Shown here one piece after another: positions 50,893 to 58,959 of a stretch of 64,000 bases of DNA. Below the pieces are notes generated by a model, which was not told the origin of the DNA, did not search any database, and saw only the letters and a list, made by a program, of their open reading frames with translations. Position 1 is the first letter of the stretch. Every line of letters starts with the position of its first letter. Where the stretch lies: NCBI GenBank assembly GCA_018402725.1, contig JAGYII010000001.1, positions 62,001-126,000 on the forward strand, written 5' to 3'. Origin of the DNA: Candidatus Izemoplasma sp. GTDB lineage: Bacteria; Bacillota_I; Bacilli_A; Izemoplasmatales; Izemoplasmataceae. The position numbers and the translations under genes are program-made.

Positions 50893-51235
50893 ACATGCGG
50901 GCAACCGAGCTCTTTTTTAAAGGGTTAGGAAAGTCCATGCTAGCACAGGCTGAGATGCCTGTAGTGATTGTGATAGAGGAAACCATAACTCTATGCACAC
51001 TTCGGTGTGACGGCTGAGAAAAAGGCTCCCTGAGTCTTGAGTATCTTTAAAAGTGCCACAGAGACGAAGTCTTTTAGCGATAAAAGACGTGGAACGGGTA
51101 AACCCCACAAGCTAGAAACCCAAATTATGGTAGGGGCACTCTAACGCCGGAATCAAACGGCAATGGAGGCGTATGATACGCAGATAAATGGTTGCCACCG
51201 GGAAACCGGGACAGAACATGGCTTATGCATGTTTA
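50891..51235 (+). ncRNA. rnpB: RNase P RNA
   Basis: The catalytic RNA of RNase P, which matures tRNA 5' ends. P1 pairs AAACATGC (50891-50898) with GCATGTTT (51227-51234). Conserved blocks are GGAAAGTCCATGCTAGCACAG near the 5' end, ACAGAG, GGTAAACCCC, and CAAATTATGGTAGGGGCAC. The 3' block is ATAAATGGTTGCC then ACAGAACATGGCTTAT. No promoter of its own is obvious between pnp and its start. Confidence 0.95.
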
Positions 51236-51240
51236 TCATA

Positions 51241-51271
51241 AAAAAGAGGTCATTTATGGCCTCTTTTTTTC
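51241..51271 (+). terminator. Rho-independent terminator after rnpB
   Basis: AAAGAGGTC / GGCCTCTTT with an ATTTAT loop, followed by Ts. Confidence 0.92.
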
Positions 51272-51318
51272 TTTAATGATAACCCGTTTTCAAGTATAAT
51301 GATGAAGAGGTAAAAGCA

Positions 51319-53136
51319 TTGGACATACAAGCGATTAAAAAAAGAATGGAATCGATTCGGAACTTCTCCATCATTGCCCATATCGATCACGGTAAAAGTA
51401 CGCTCGCTGACCGTATTTTAGAGATAACTAACTCGGTGACTAAACGGGAAATGAAGGAACAACTCCTCGATTCAATGGACTTAGAACGGGAACGTGGCAT
51501 TACGATTAAGCTCAATGCCGTCCAAATTCTTTACGAACACGAAGGTACCTCATATATTTTCCATTTAATTGATACCCCTGGGCACGTCGACTTCACCTAT
51601 GAGGTCTCAAGATCCCTTGCGGCGTGTGAAGGGGCATTATTAGTGGTCGATGCGGCACAAGGCATCGAAGCTCAGACGCTTGCAAATGTGTATTTAGCTT
51701 TTGACAATAACTTGGCTATTATTCCTGTCATTAATAAAATCGATCTTCCAAGTGCTGATGTTGAACAAGTAAAAAAAGACATTGAAAATGTCCTCGCACT
51801 AGATACCTCAAAAGCTCCGCTTATTAGTGCAAAAGAAGGCATTGGAATCGATCAAATCATCCGGGCTATCATTGAAGATATTCCACCTCCAAAAGGGGAT
51901 CCTGAAGCGCCATTAAGAGCGCTTATTTTTGATTCATTTTATGACCCTTATCGTGGGGTCATCCCCTCAATTCGGATTGTCGATGGCATTATTCAAAAAG
52001 GTGATTTGATAAAAATGATGGCCTCAGAAGCCATTTATGAAGTGGTTGAAGTGGGAGTTAATACTCCAAAAGCCAAAATTGTCCCGATGTTAGTGCCTGG
52101 GGATGTTGGGTATGTAGTGGCTAACATCCGAGACGTTGAAGATGTCCGCGTTGGGGATACGATTACCACCAAAACAAACCAAGCTAAAGAGGCTTTACCG
52201 GGATACCGGATTTTAAATCCGATGGTATATTGCGGCATTTATCCTCTTGATTCGACCGATTATCTTCCCTTAAAAGATGCCTTACATAAACTTAAACTTA
52301 ACGATGCTTCCTTAATTTTCGAACCTGAAACATCCGGGGCATTAGGGTTTGGGTTTAGAGTTGGATTCTTAGGAATGTTGCACCTTGAAATCATTCAAGA
52401 ACGAATTGAGCGTGAATTCAACATCGGATTATTAGCGACCGCTCCCTCGGTTTCTTATCATGTTACCCTCACTGATCAGTCCGTGGTCACGATTGATAAT
52501 CCTGCCCACCTTCCAGACGCTGGTCGAATTTCTGAAATCCAAGAACCCGTCATGATTGCTACGATCATGACCCCCAAAGATTATGTGGGGAATGTGATGG
52601 AATTATGCCAACGGAAGCGAGGCGTCTATCAGAAGATGGATTACTTAAATGATTCCAGGGTCGAAATCACCTATCACATGCCGTTGTTAGAAATTGTCTA
52701 TGATTTCTTTGATAAGTTGAAATCCTCTTCAAAAGGGTATGCGTCGTTAGATTATAGTTATTCGCATTACCAAAAAAGTACACTTGTAAAACTAGACATA
52801 ATGATTAATGGTGAAAACGTCGATGCATTATCCACGATAGTTCATCGTGATTTCGCCTATGAACGTGGCAAAAAAATTACTGAGAAACTCAAAGATTTAA
52901 TTCCCCGTCAAATGTTTGAAGTTCCCATCCAAGCGGCGATAGGTGGAAAAGTAATAGCTCGTTCCACTTTAAAAGCAATGCGTAAAAACGTGATTGCAAA
53001 GTGTTATGGGGGCGACATTTCACGGAAGAAGAAACTGCTTGAAAAACAAAAAGAAGGCAAGAAGCGAATGAAGACAGTCGGCCGAGTCGATGTCCCGCAA
53101 GAAGCATTCTTAAGCGTCTTATCCTTAGACGATTAA
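51319..53136 (+). CDS. lepA: Elongation factor 4 (LepA)
   Basis: The 605-residue GTPase has the P-loop [13 protein letters not shown], the switch motif [21 protein letters not shown] and NKIDLP. It ends in the LepA C-terminal domain with [25 protein letters not shown]. It promotes ribosome back-translocation or assembly. The start is TTG 51319, 7 bases after AGAGGT. A TATAAT at 51295-51300 is a likely -10 box. Confidence 0.97.
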   Translation: MDIQAIKKRMESIRNFSIIAHIDHGKSTLADRILEITNSVTKREMKEQLLDSMDLERERGITIKLNAVQILYEHEGTSYIFHLIDTPGHVDFTYEVSRSLAACEGALLVVDAAQGIEAQTLANVYLAFDNNLAIIPVINKIDLPSADVEQVKKDIENVLALDTSKAPLISAKEGIGIDQIIRAIIEDIPPPKGDPEAPLRALIFDSFYDPYRGVIPSIRIVDGIIQKGDLIKMMASEAIYEVVEVGVNTPKAKIVPMLVPGDVGYVVANIRDVEDVRVGDTITTKTNQAKEALPGYRILNPMVYCGIYPLDSTDYLPLKDALHKLKLNDASLIFEPETSGALGFGFRVGFLGMLHLEIIQERIEREFNIGLLATAPSVSYHVTLTDQSVVTIDNPAHLPDAGRISEIQEPVMIATIMTPKDYVGNVMELCQRKRGVYQKMDYLNDSRVEITYHMPLLEIVYDFFDKLKSSSKGYASLDYSYSHYQKSTLVKLDIMINGENVDALSTIVHRDFAYERGKKITEKLKDLIPRQMFEVPIQAAIGGKVIARSTLKAMRKNVIAKCYGGDISRKKKLLEKQKEGKKRMKTVGRVDVPQEAFLSVLSLDD

Positions 53137-53149
53137 ACAAGGTGAAAGT

Positions 53150-54334
53150 ATGCAAAGAAGATTTCGTCACCGGGTGGTTTATTTCTTGTTCCGCCCATGG
53201 TTTAAAGGTTTCTTTAAATTTCGTTTTGGGTATCAGTATGAACCCTTTGATGAAAGTAAGTTAAAAGGTCCGTATCTAATTTTGGGTAACCATACTCAAA
53301 ACTTAGATCCTGTTTTTCTTGCGTTTTCTTTTAAGAAACCGATTTATTTCGTAGCTTCAACTATGGTCTTTAATTTACCGGTGATTTCACCCTTGCTAAG
53401 ATACTTGGTGAATCCCATTCCCATTGATAAATTTAGAAGTGATGTTAAAAGTGCCAAATTAATTTTAAGAACGCTTAAAGAAGGGGCTCATGTCTCTTTA
53501 TTTCCTGAAGGTAATACTTCCTTTTCAGGAGAAGCCGCGCCCATTGATGAGGCGATTGCTAAACTTGCAAAAGTCGCTCAAGTTCCCCTCGTTTTCTATA
53601 ATTTAAGAGGGGGGTACTTAACCCGCCCAAGATGGGCCATCCATAAACGAAAAGGTCCTTTGAAAGGGGCAGTTCGGTCGGTCCTTGGCGTCGAAGAAAT
53701 TAAAGCGATGTCCGTTGAAGACCTTCATCAAAAAATCATTGAAGAACTCACCGTCAATGATTTTAAAATCATGAAAAATGCCCGGTATTATGGTTCAAAT
53801 AAAGCCGAAGGGGCTGAAAGTGGTTTTTACTATTGCCCAAACTGCCACGCCTTTGAAAGCTTATTCTCTAAAGGCGATCACGTTTATTGTCAATCGTGTG
53901 ACTTTGATGTAGAAGCGAATGACTTTGGAGGTTTTGAGAAAAGCTTTAAAGGCACCCATTTTGAGACACCCATGTCTTGGAGTCGGGCGCAAGCCGATGC
54001 CTTAAAAATTAAAATTCATCAAAGTTCAAAAGACATGCTCCTCTTTCAAGATAATGACTGGACGCTTTATTTAATTAGACCCTCTAAGTCTAAACAAAAA
54101 TTAGATACGGTCGATCTAACCATGACGCCTTCTGAGATTCATTTATTAGGTGAGCATACAGATTTAAAACTTCAAGTCAAAAATATTCAAGCGGCCGTTC
54201 AAATGCGAAACAACTTCATCCTTCACGACAAAATCACCGATACCACTTATTATCTTGTCCCTTTAAAACGTGGAAATAGTTTAAAATATGTTCAGGCAAT
54301 TACGTTTTGCCAGAAGGAGAATGTTTATGTTTGA
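53150..54334 (+). CDS. PlsC-like acyltransferase with C-terminal zinc ribbon
   Basis: The N-terminal 200 residues are a PlsC-type lysophosphatidic-acid acyltransferase domain with H48-x4-D53 (NHTQNLD) and FPEG at 118-121. After it comes a zinc ribbon (C229, C232, C247, C250) and about 140 residues that look like a PH-like or beta-rich domain. The extra C-terminal part is not in standard PlsC (about 200-250 residues). It is likely to act in membrane lipid synthesis at the membrane. It follows lepA by 13 bases. Confidence 0.8.
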   Translation: MQRRFRHRVVYFLFRPWFKGFFKFRFGYQYEPFDESKLKGPYLILGNHTQNLDPVFLAFSFKKPIYFVASTMVFNLPVISPLLRYLVNPIPIDKFRSDVKSAKLILRTLKEGAHVSLFPEGNTSFSGEAAPIDEAIAKLAKVAQVPLVFYNLRGGYLTRPRWAIHKRKGPLKGAVRSVLGVEEIKAMSVEDLHQKIIEELTVNDFKIMKNARYYGSNKAEGAESGFYYCPNCHAFESLFSKGDHVYCQSCDFDVEANDFGGFEKSFKGTHFETPMSWSRAQADALKIKIHQSSKDMLLFQDNDWTLYLIRPSKSKQKLDTVDLTMTPSEIHLLGEHTDLKLQVKNIQAAVQMRNNFILHDKITDTTYYLVPLKRGNSLKYVQAITFCQKENVYV

Positions 54335-55730
54335 TTTTACCGCCCCTGCGAATTGGTCAGGCATTTATTTTTTTGGTGTCATTGCAGTTTTGTTATTACT
54401 TGGAAATACGTTAAGACGGAAAATTCCGTTTTTTAGAAATAGTTTACTCCCCACCGCGGTGATCGCCGGCTTTATTGGATTGATTTTAAAAGAAACGGTC
54501 TACGCTGCCTTTGTTTCACCGGAACAAGTCACTGAAATGAATCTCTATTTTAGTATGATCACTTATCACGCCTTAGCCATTGGCTTTATTGCTTTAGGGC
54601 TTAAAGTGTCTGAGAAGACTAAACACATTCTTAAAAGAGGTCAAAGCTTATTCAGTGGTATGTTAATAGTAGCCACCTATCTTTTACAAGGCTTTTTAGG
54701 CTTAGGACTCACTTTATTTATGTCGTATACATTTTTACCGGATTTATTTAAATCCTCAGGCATCATCTTTCCCTTAGGATTTGGTCAAGGCCCAGGTCAA
54801 GCCTTGAACATTGGGACCATTTATGAAACCTCTTATGGATTTGTGGGCGGGGGTAGTTTTGGTTTAGCGATTGCTTCCTTTGGCTTTTTGTGGGCTTCCA
54901 TCTTTGGGGTAATTTACTTAAACCTATTGGCCAAGAAGGGACTGATTCCCGCAAGAACGAATAAAAATATCGTTGAAAAACCACAGTTAAACACCTCCGA
55001 TGACGAGATTCCATTAGCCGAATCGATCGATAAATTCACTGTTCAAGTGGGCATTGTTTTATTTGTTTATTTGATTACGTATGGGTTTATTTTTGGAGTG
55101 AATCAATGGTTAGCGAGTGGCGTCCTTGGTGACTTTGGAATTAATACAGTGGGTCCTTTATTGTGGGGCTTTAACTTTATTTTCGGGATGTTGTTTGCCT
55201 TGCTATTAAAACGCATCTTCATATTCTTACGTGATAAAAACATTATGACGCGTCAATACCCTAATAATTTTTTATTAAACCGAATTACTGGATTTGTCTT
55301 TGACCTAATGATTGTCGCTAGTATCACCGCGATTAGGGTGTCTGATTTAAGCACGCTCTGGTTTGTTTTACTCTCAGTCGGTTTAGTGGTGGGCTTAGCC
55401 ACCGTGGTTTTCGTCACCTTCTTAGCGCGTCGTATTTACCCCTCATATCAGCACGAAGCAACCCTAGGTATGTTTGGAATGCTCAGTGGAACGGCCTCAA
55501 CGGGCGTCATTTTAATCAGAGAAATCGACCCTGAATTTAAAACGCCCGCAGTGACCGATTTAGTCGTGGGATCATCGACTGCGATTTTATTTGGATTTCC
55601 GATCTTACTCCTCGTTGGTCTTGCTCCGGTGTCTGATCAAAGCACCTGGATTGTGTTTGGTATTGTAACGCTCATGTTGATTTTATTTACAGGAGCATTA
55701 TTGTTTTTCAATAAAAAAGAGGTTTCTTAA
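54327..55730 (+). CDS. gltS: Sodium/glutamate symporter-like protein (GltS/ESS family)
   Basis: The 467-residue protein has about eleven to twelve helices and the ESS-type two-repeat pattern (FGQGPGQALNIGTIYE near residue 155 and TLGMFGMLSGTASTGVILIREIDP near 385). It is expected to import glutamate or another anion with sodium. ATG 54327 follows AAGGAGA. ATG 54321 is too close to it. It fits a sodium-based economy along with the rhodopsin and Nqr-like genes. The exact substrate is not certain. Confidence 0.78.
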   Translation: MFDFTAPANWSGIYFFGVIAVLLLLGNTLRRKIPFFRNSLLPTAVIAGFIGLILKETVYAAFVSPEQVTEMNLYFSMITYHALAIGFIALGLKVSEKTKHILKRGQSLFSGMLIVATYLLQGFLGLGLTLFMSYTFLPDLFKSSGIIFPLGFGQGPGQALNIGTIYETSYGFVGGGSFGLAIASFGFLWASIFGVIYLNLLAKKGLIPARTNKNIVEKPQLNTSDDEIPLAESIDKFTVQVGIVLFVYLITYGFIFGVNQWLASGVLGDFGINTVGPLLWGFNFIFGMLFALLLKRIFIFLRDKNIMTRQYPNNFLLNRITGFVFDLMIVASITAIRVSDLSTLWFVLLSVGLVVGLATVVFVTFLARRIYPSYQHEATLGMFGMLSGTASTGVILIREIDPEFKTPAVTDLVVGSSTAILFGFPILLLVGLAPVSDQSTWIVFGIVTLMLILFTGALLFFNKKEVS

Positions 55731-56863
55731 TGCTCGGATGTTACATCCATATTCCTTTTTGCGACAAGATATGTATCTACTGTGATTTTGCAAAAGAAAT
55801 TGCTGATACGCCTAAAAAAAGCGCCTATTTAGAAGCGCTTTTTTATGAAATGTCTTTGATCAAAGAGACCCTAAAAAATACGGATACCGTCTACATCGGT
55901 GGGGGGACCCCGACCGCTTTAAATCATGATCAGTTACGGTTATTGTTTAATGAGATTAGAAAGTATGTGGATTTAAATCAATTAAAAGAATTCACGCTTG
56001 AAGCTAATCCCAATCACTTAGACCCAAAGACCATTCAAGTCCTCATTGAGGGTGGGGTCACTCGTTTAAGTTTAGGTGTCCAATCTTTGAGTCATTCGGT
56101 ATTAAAAACCATAGGTCGTCAACACGATGAACAACAAGTGTATCAAGTGATTGAAGATTTAAGAAGCGCGGGGATGCACAATTTCAGTGTGGATGTGATG
56201 TTTGGACTCCCGGGTCAAACCCTGCCGATGCTGAAAAGGGATTTAAAGGCTTTGATTGATTTAAAGATTCCTCATATGTCGATTTATGCGCTGATTTTAG
56301 AAGACCATACTCCGCTTAAGCACAAGATTCAAAAAGGGCTTTTGAAGCTACCCTCTGAAGACATCGAGGGTGATATGTTTGATTTTGTCTTAGCGGCGAT
56401 GAAGGAGGCTGGATATGAACATTATGAAATTGCCAACTACGCCCTTCCAGGCTTCCGTTCTGAACATAATCCCATCTATTGGCGAAACGAACCTTACATT
56501 GGTCTAGGAGCTGGAGCGCATGGTCGCCTTGGTCAAGAACGATATGAGCATCATCGTTCCGTTAAAAAGTACACCGAGTCAATGCTTTCTGAAGGGCTTG
56601 AATCCTTGATAAAATACGAGTTTGATCCGGTTCATGATACACTATTTATGGGCTTAAGAATGAGTGATGGCGTGAACATTAGAGACCTAGAAAAGACCCA
56701 TGACTTTGATTTTTTTAAGACGTATCATAAACTAGAAAAACACTTTGACCAAGGATTACTCGTTTTTGATGATCCGGTTTTATCCTTAACGACCAAAGGC
56801 ATGATGTTTGCGAATGAAGTCTTATTAACCCTATTAGAGGCGTTAGATGATTCAACTCGTTAA
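55730..56863 (+). CDS. hemW: Radical SAM heme chaperone HemW
   Basis: The 377-residue protein has the radical-SAM motif C11-x3-C15-x2-C18 in HIPFCDKICIYCDF and GGGTPTAL, EANPN, RLSLGVQS and ENPIYWRNEPY-type motifs of HemW. HemW binds heme and inserts it into proteins in relatives. It overlaps gltS by one base and xerD by 17. Location near lepA is common in Bacillota. Confidence 0.93.
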   Translation: MLGCYIHIPFCDKICIYCDFAKEIADTPKKSAYLEALFYEMSLIKETLKNTDTVYIGGGTPTALNHDQLRLLFNEIRKYVDLNQLKEFTLEANPNHLDPKTIQVLIEGGVTRLSLGVQSLSHSVLKTIGRQHDEQQVYQVIEDLRSAGMHNFSVDVMFGLPGQTLPMLKRDLKALIDLKIPHMSIYALILEDHTPLKHKIQKGLLKLPSEDIEGDMFDFVLAAMKEAGYEHYEIANYALPGFRSEHNPIYWRNEPYIGLGAGAHGRLGQERYEHHRSVKKYTESMLSEGLESLIKYEFDPVHDTLFMGLRMSDGVNIRDLEKTHDFDFFKTYHKLEKHFDQGLLVFDDPVLSLTTKGMMFANEVLLTLLEALDDSTR

Positions 56864-57737
56864 AGAATTTGAATATGAATTAAAAGCGGCATCTGGGTTA
56901 TCTCCTCATACGATTGCGGCCTATATCAGGGATGTGAAAGATTACATCACCTATTTAAAAGTGCACCGAGGGATTGATGAGGTTCACTTAATCACGCGTA
57001 AAGACCTTACGAACTACATGATGACGTTACGAAAAAAACAGCTTAGAGCCTCCAGTGTCTCAAGGAAAATTTCTTCGATGGCGAAGTTTCATGAGTTTTG
57101 TTTAAGAGAAAAACTCCTCACCGAAAACATCGTTAAAAATCTTCCCAAACCCAAACAAAGAAAATCACTCCCAACGGTTTTATCGATTGAAGAAATTCAC
57201 TTATTATTACACGCATGTGAAGAAGAGACTCCTTTAGCCAAACGAAATCTAGCGATGTTAGAGCTTCTTTATGGCTCTGGGTTAAGAGTCAGTGAGCTGA
57301 CCGATTTACAAACGCGCCAACTTCATTTAAACGAAGGTGTCGTTCATGTCATTGGTAAAGGTCAAAAGGAGCGAGTGGTCCCCTTAAGTGCGTATGCGAT
57401 TGAGCATCTCAGAAAATACATCGAAGGACCCCGTTTAGCTCTCGCTAAAACGCCCTCCTCGTACGTTTTTTTAAACCGTCATGGGAAACCGATATCACGC
57501 GTAGGGTTCTTCAAAGTCTTGAAAGATCTCGCCTTAAAAGCGGGAATTTCCAAAAACATTAGCCCCCATACCTTGAGACATAGTTTTGCCACTCACCTTT
57601 TAGAACAAGGCGTTGACCTTCGTTATGTTCAAGAAATGTTGGGCCATCAAGATGTATCCACGACTGAAATATACACGCATGTGAACCGAGAACATCTACA
57701 CTCCATGTACTTGAAGTATCACCCCACCAAATTATAG
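56847..57737 (+). CDS. xerD: Site-specific tyrosine recombinase XerD
   Basis: The 296-residue integrase resolves chromosome dimers at dif. Catalytic residues are R147 (GSGLRVSEL), K171, H241-R244 (HTLRHSFATH), H267 and Y276 (TTEIYTHV). The N-terminal SAM-like domain begins FEYELKAASGLSPHTIAAY. It is followed by deoB, as in Bacillus, which supports XerD over XerC or a mobile integrase. Confidence 0.93.
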   Translation: MIQLVKEFEYELKAASGLSPHTIAAYIRDVKDYITYLKVHRGIDEVHLITRKDLTNYMMTLRKKQLRASSVSRKISSMAKFHEFCLREKLLTENIVKNLPKPKQRKSLPTVLSIEEIHLLLHACEEETPLAKRNLAMLELLYGSGLRVSELTDLQTRQLHLNEGVVHVIGKGQKERVVPLSAYAIEHLRKYIEGPRLALAKTPSSYVFLNRHGKPISRVGFFKVLKDLALKAGISKNISPHTLRHSFATHLLEQGVDLRYVQEMLGHQDVSTTEIYTHVNREHLHSMYLKYHPTKL

Positions 57738-57745
57738 GAGGCGAT

Positions 57746-58927
57746 ATGTTTAAACGAATTTTTCTTATTGTGATGGACAGTGTTGGCATCGGAGCGTCTA
57801 AAGATGCGGCCTTATTTGGTGATGAAGGCACGCACACTCTAAAACATACCGCAGCGTCTAAAGGCACCATTTATCTGCCTCACCTCGCTTCTTTAGGTCT
57901 TGGAAATATCGCAGACATCCCTGGTGTTGAAAGAAGTGCAGAGCCTATCGGATCATATGGCATCTTAGAGGAAATTAGCAATGGTAAAGATACCATGACC
58001 GGCCACTGGGAAATGATGGGCCTTTATATAGAATCTCCTTTTAATACCTTCACTGAAACAGGATTCCCAAAAAGTTTAATTGAAGCCATCGAAATGAAAA
58101 CAGGGCGACCTGTCATTGGCAACAAAGCAGCCTCAGGGACAGAAATCATCGAAGAGTTTGGCCCAGAGCATATAAAATCAGGCGCCTTAATCGTTTATAC
58201 AAGTGCTGATTCCGTCTTACAAATCGCGGCCCATGAAGACGTAGTCCCTTTAGAAGAACTTTATAAAGCCTGTGAAATCGCCCGTGAGTTGACGCTTGAT
58301 GAGCCCTATAAACTGGGTCGGGTGATTGCTAGACCCTTTTTGGGCAATCAAAAAGACGGTTTTGTGAGAACAGCAAACCGTCATGATTACGCCCTTAAAC
58401 CTTTTTCAAAGACGACGCTAGACGCGCTTAAAGAAAGTCATTATGATGTTATCGGTTTTGGGAAGATAGCGGATATTTTTGATAATGAGGGCATCACCCA
58501 TAGTATTCGTCAAGTCTCTAATGAAGAAGGGATGAAGAATTTTATAAGTTATGTTGATGTTGAGTTTGAAGGCTTAGCCTTTTTAAACCTCGTTGATTTT
58601 GATGCCTTATATGGCCACCGCCGAGACCCTATTGAAGTTTACCATCAAGCGTTAGAAGCCTTTGATCGACAGCTGGGTGAATTATTACTTAAGTTAAAAC
58701 CCGGTGATGGTTTAATCATCACCGCCGATCACGGCAATGATCCCACCCATACAGGCACGGATCATACCCGAGAAGATGTTCCTCTTTTAGTCTATGGGAA
58801 GGAAGTACTGTCCAAAGACTTAGGTAAAATGCGATCATTTGCGACCATTGGCTCTACCATTGCCGAAAATTTCAATGTACTTCCATCGCCCCATGGTCAA
58901 AGTTTTTTAGGTAAATTGATAAAATAA
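57746..58927 (+). CDS. deoB: Phosphopentomutase DeoB
   Basis: The 393-residue enzyme interconverts ribose-1- and ribose-5-phosphate. The N-terminus has MDSVGIGASKDAALFGDEG, followed by KDTMTGHWEMMG with the phosphothreonine region. The C-terminal metal motif is TADHGNDPTHTGTDHTRE. It has an AGGAG ribosome site and ends with a terminator. Confidence 0.97.
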   Translation: MFKRIFLIVMDSVGIGASKDAALFGDEGTHTLKHTAASKGTIYLPHLASLGLGNIADIPGVERSAEPIGSYGILEEISNGKDTMTGHWEMMGLYIESPFNTFTETGFPKSLIEAIEMKTGRPVIGNKAASGTEIIEEFGPEHIKSGALIVYTSADSVLQIAAHEDVVPLEELYKACEIARELTLDEPYKLGRVIARPFLGNQKDGFVRTANRHDYALKPFSKTTLDALKESHYDVIGFGKIADIFDNEGITHSIRQVSNEEGMKNFISYVDVEFEGLAFLNLVDFDALYGHRRDPIEVYHQALEAFDRQLGELLLKLKPGDGLIITADHGNDPTHTGTDHTREDVPLLVYGKEVLSKDLGKMRSFATIGSTIAENFNVLPSPHGQSFLGKLIK

Positions 58928-58957
58928 AACACCGTTCAATTAAACGGTGTTTTTTTT
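58926..58957. terminator. Bidirectional terminator between deoB and the coiled-coil genes
   Basis: AAAACACCGTT / AACGGTGTTTT with a CAATTA loop has Ts on both sides. Confidence 0.93.
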
Positions 58958-58959
58958 GA

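Noticed and set aside
56847-57737. Integrase of a mobile element
   Set aside because: It sits in the conserved xerD-deoB order, lacks nearby att repeats or phage genes, and has the normal XerD length.
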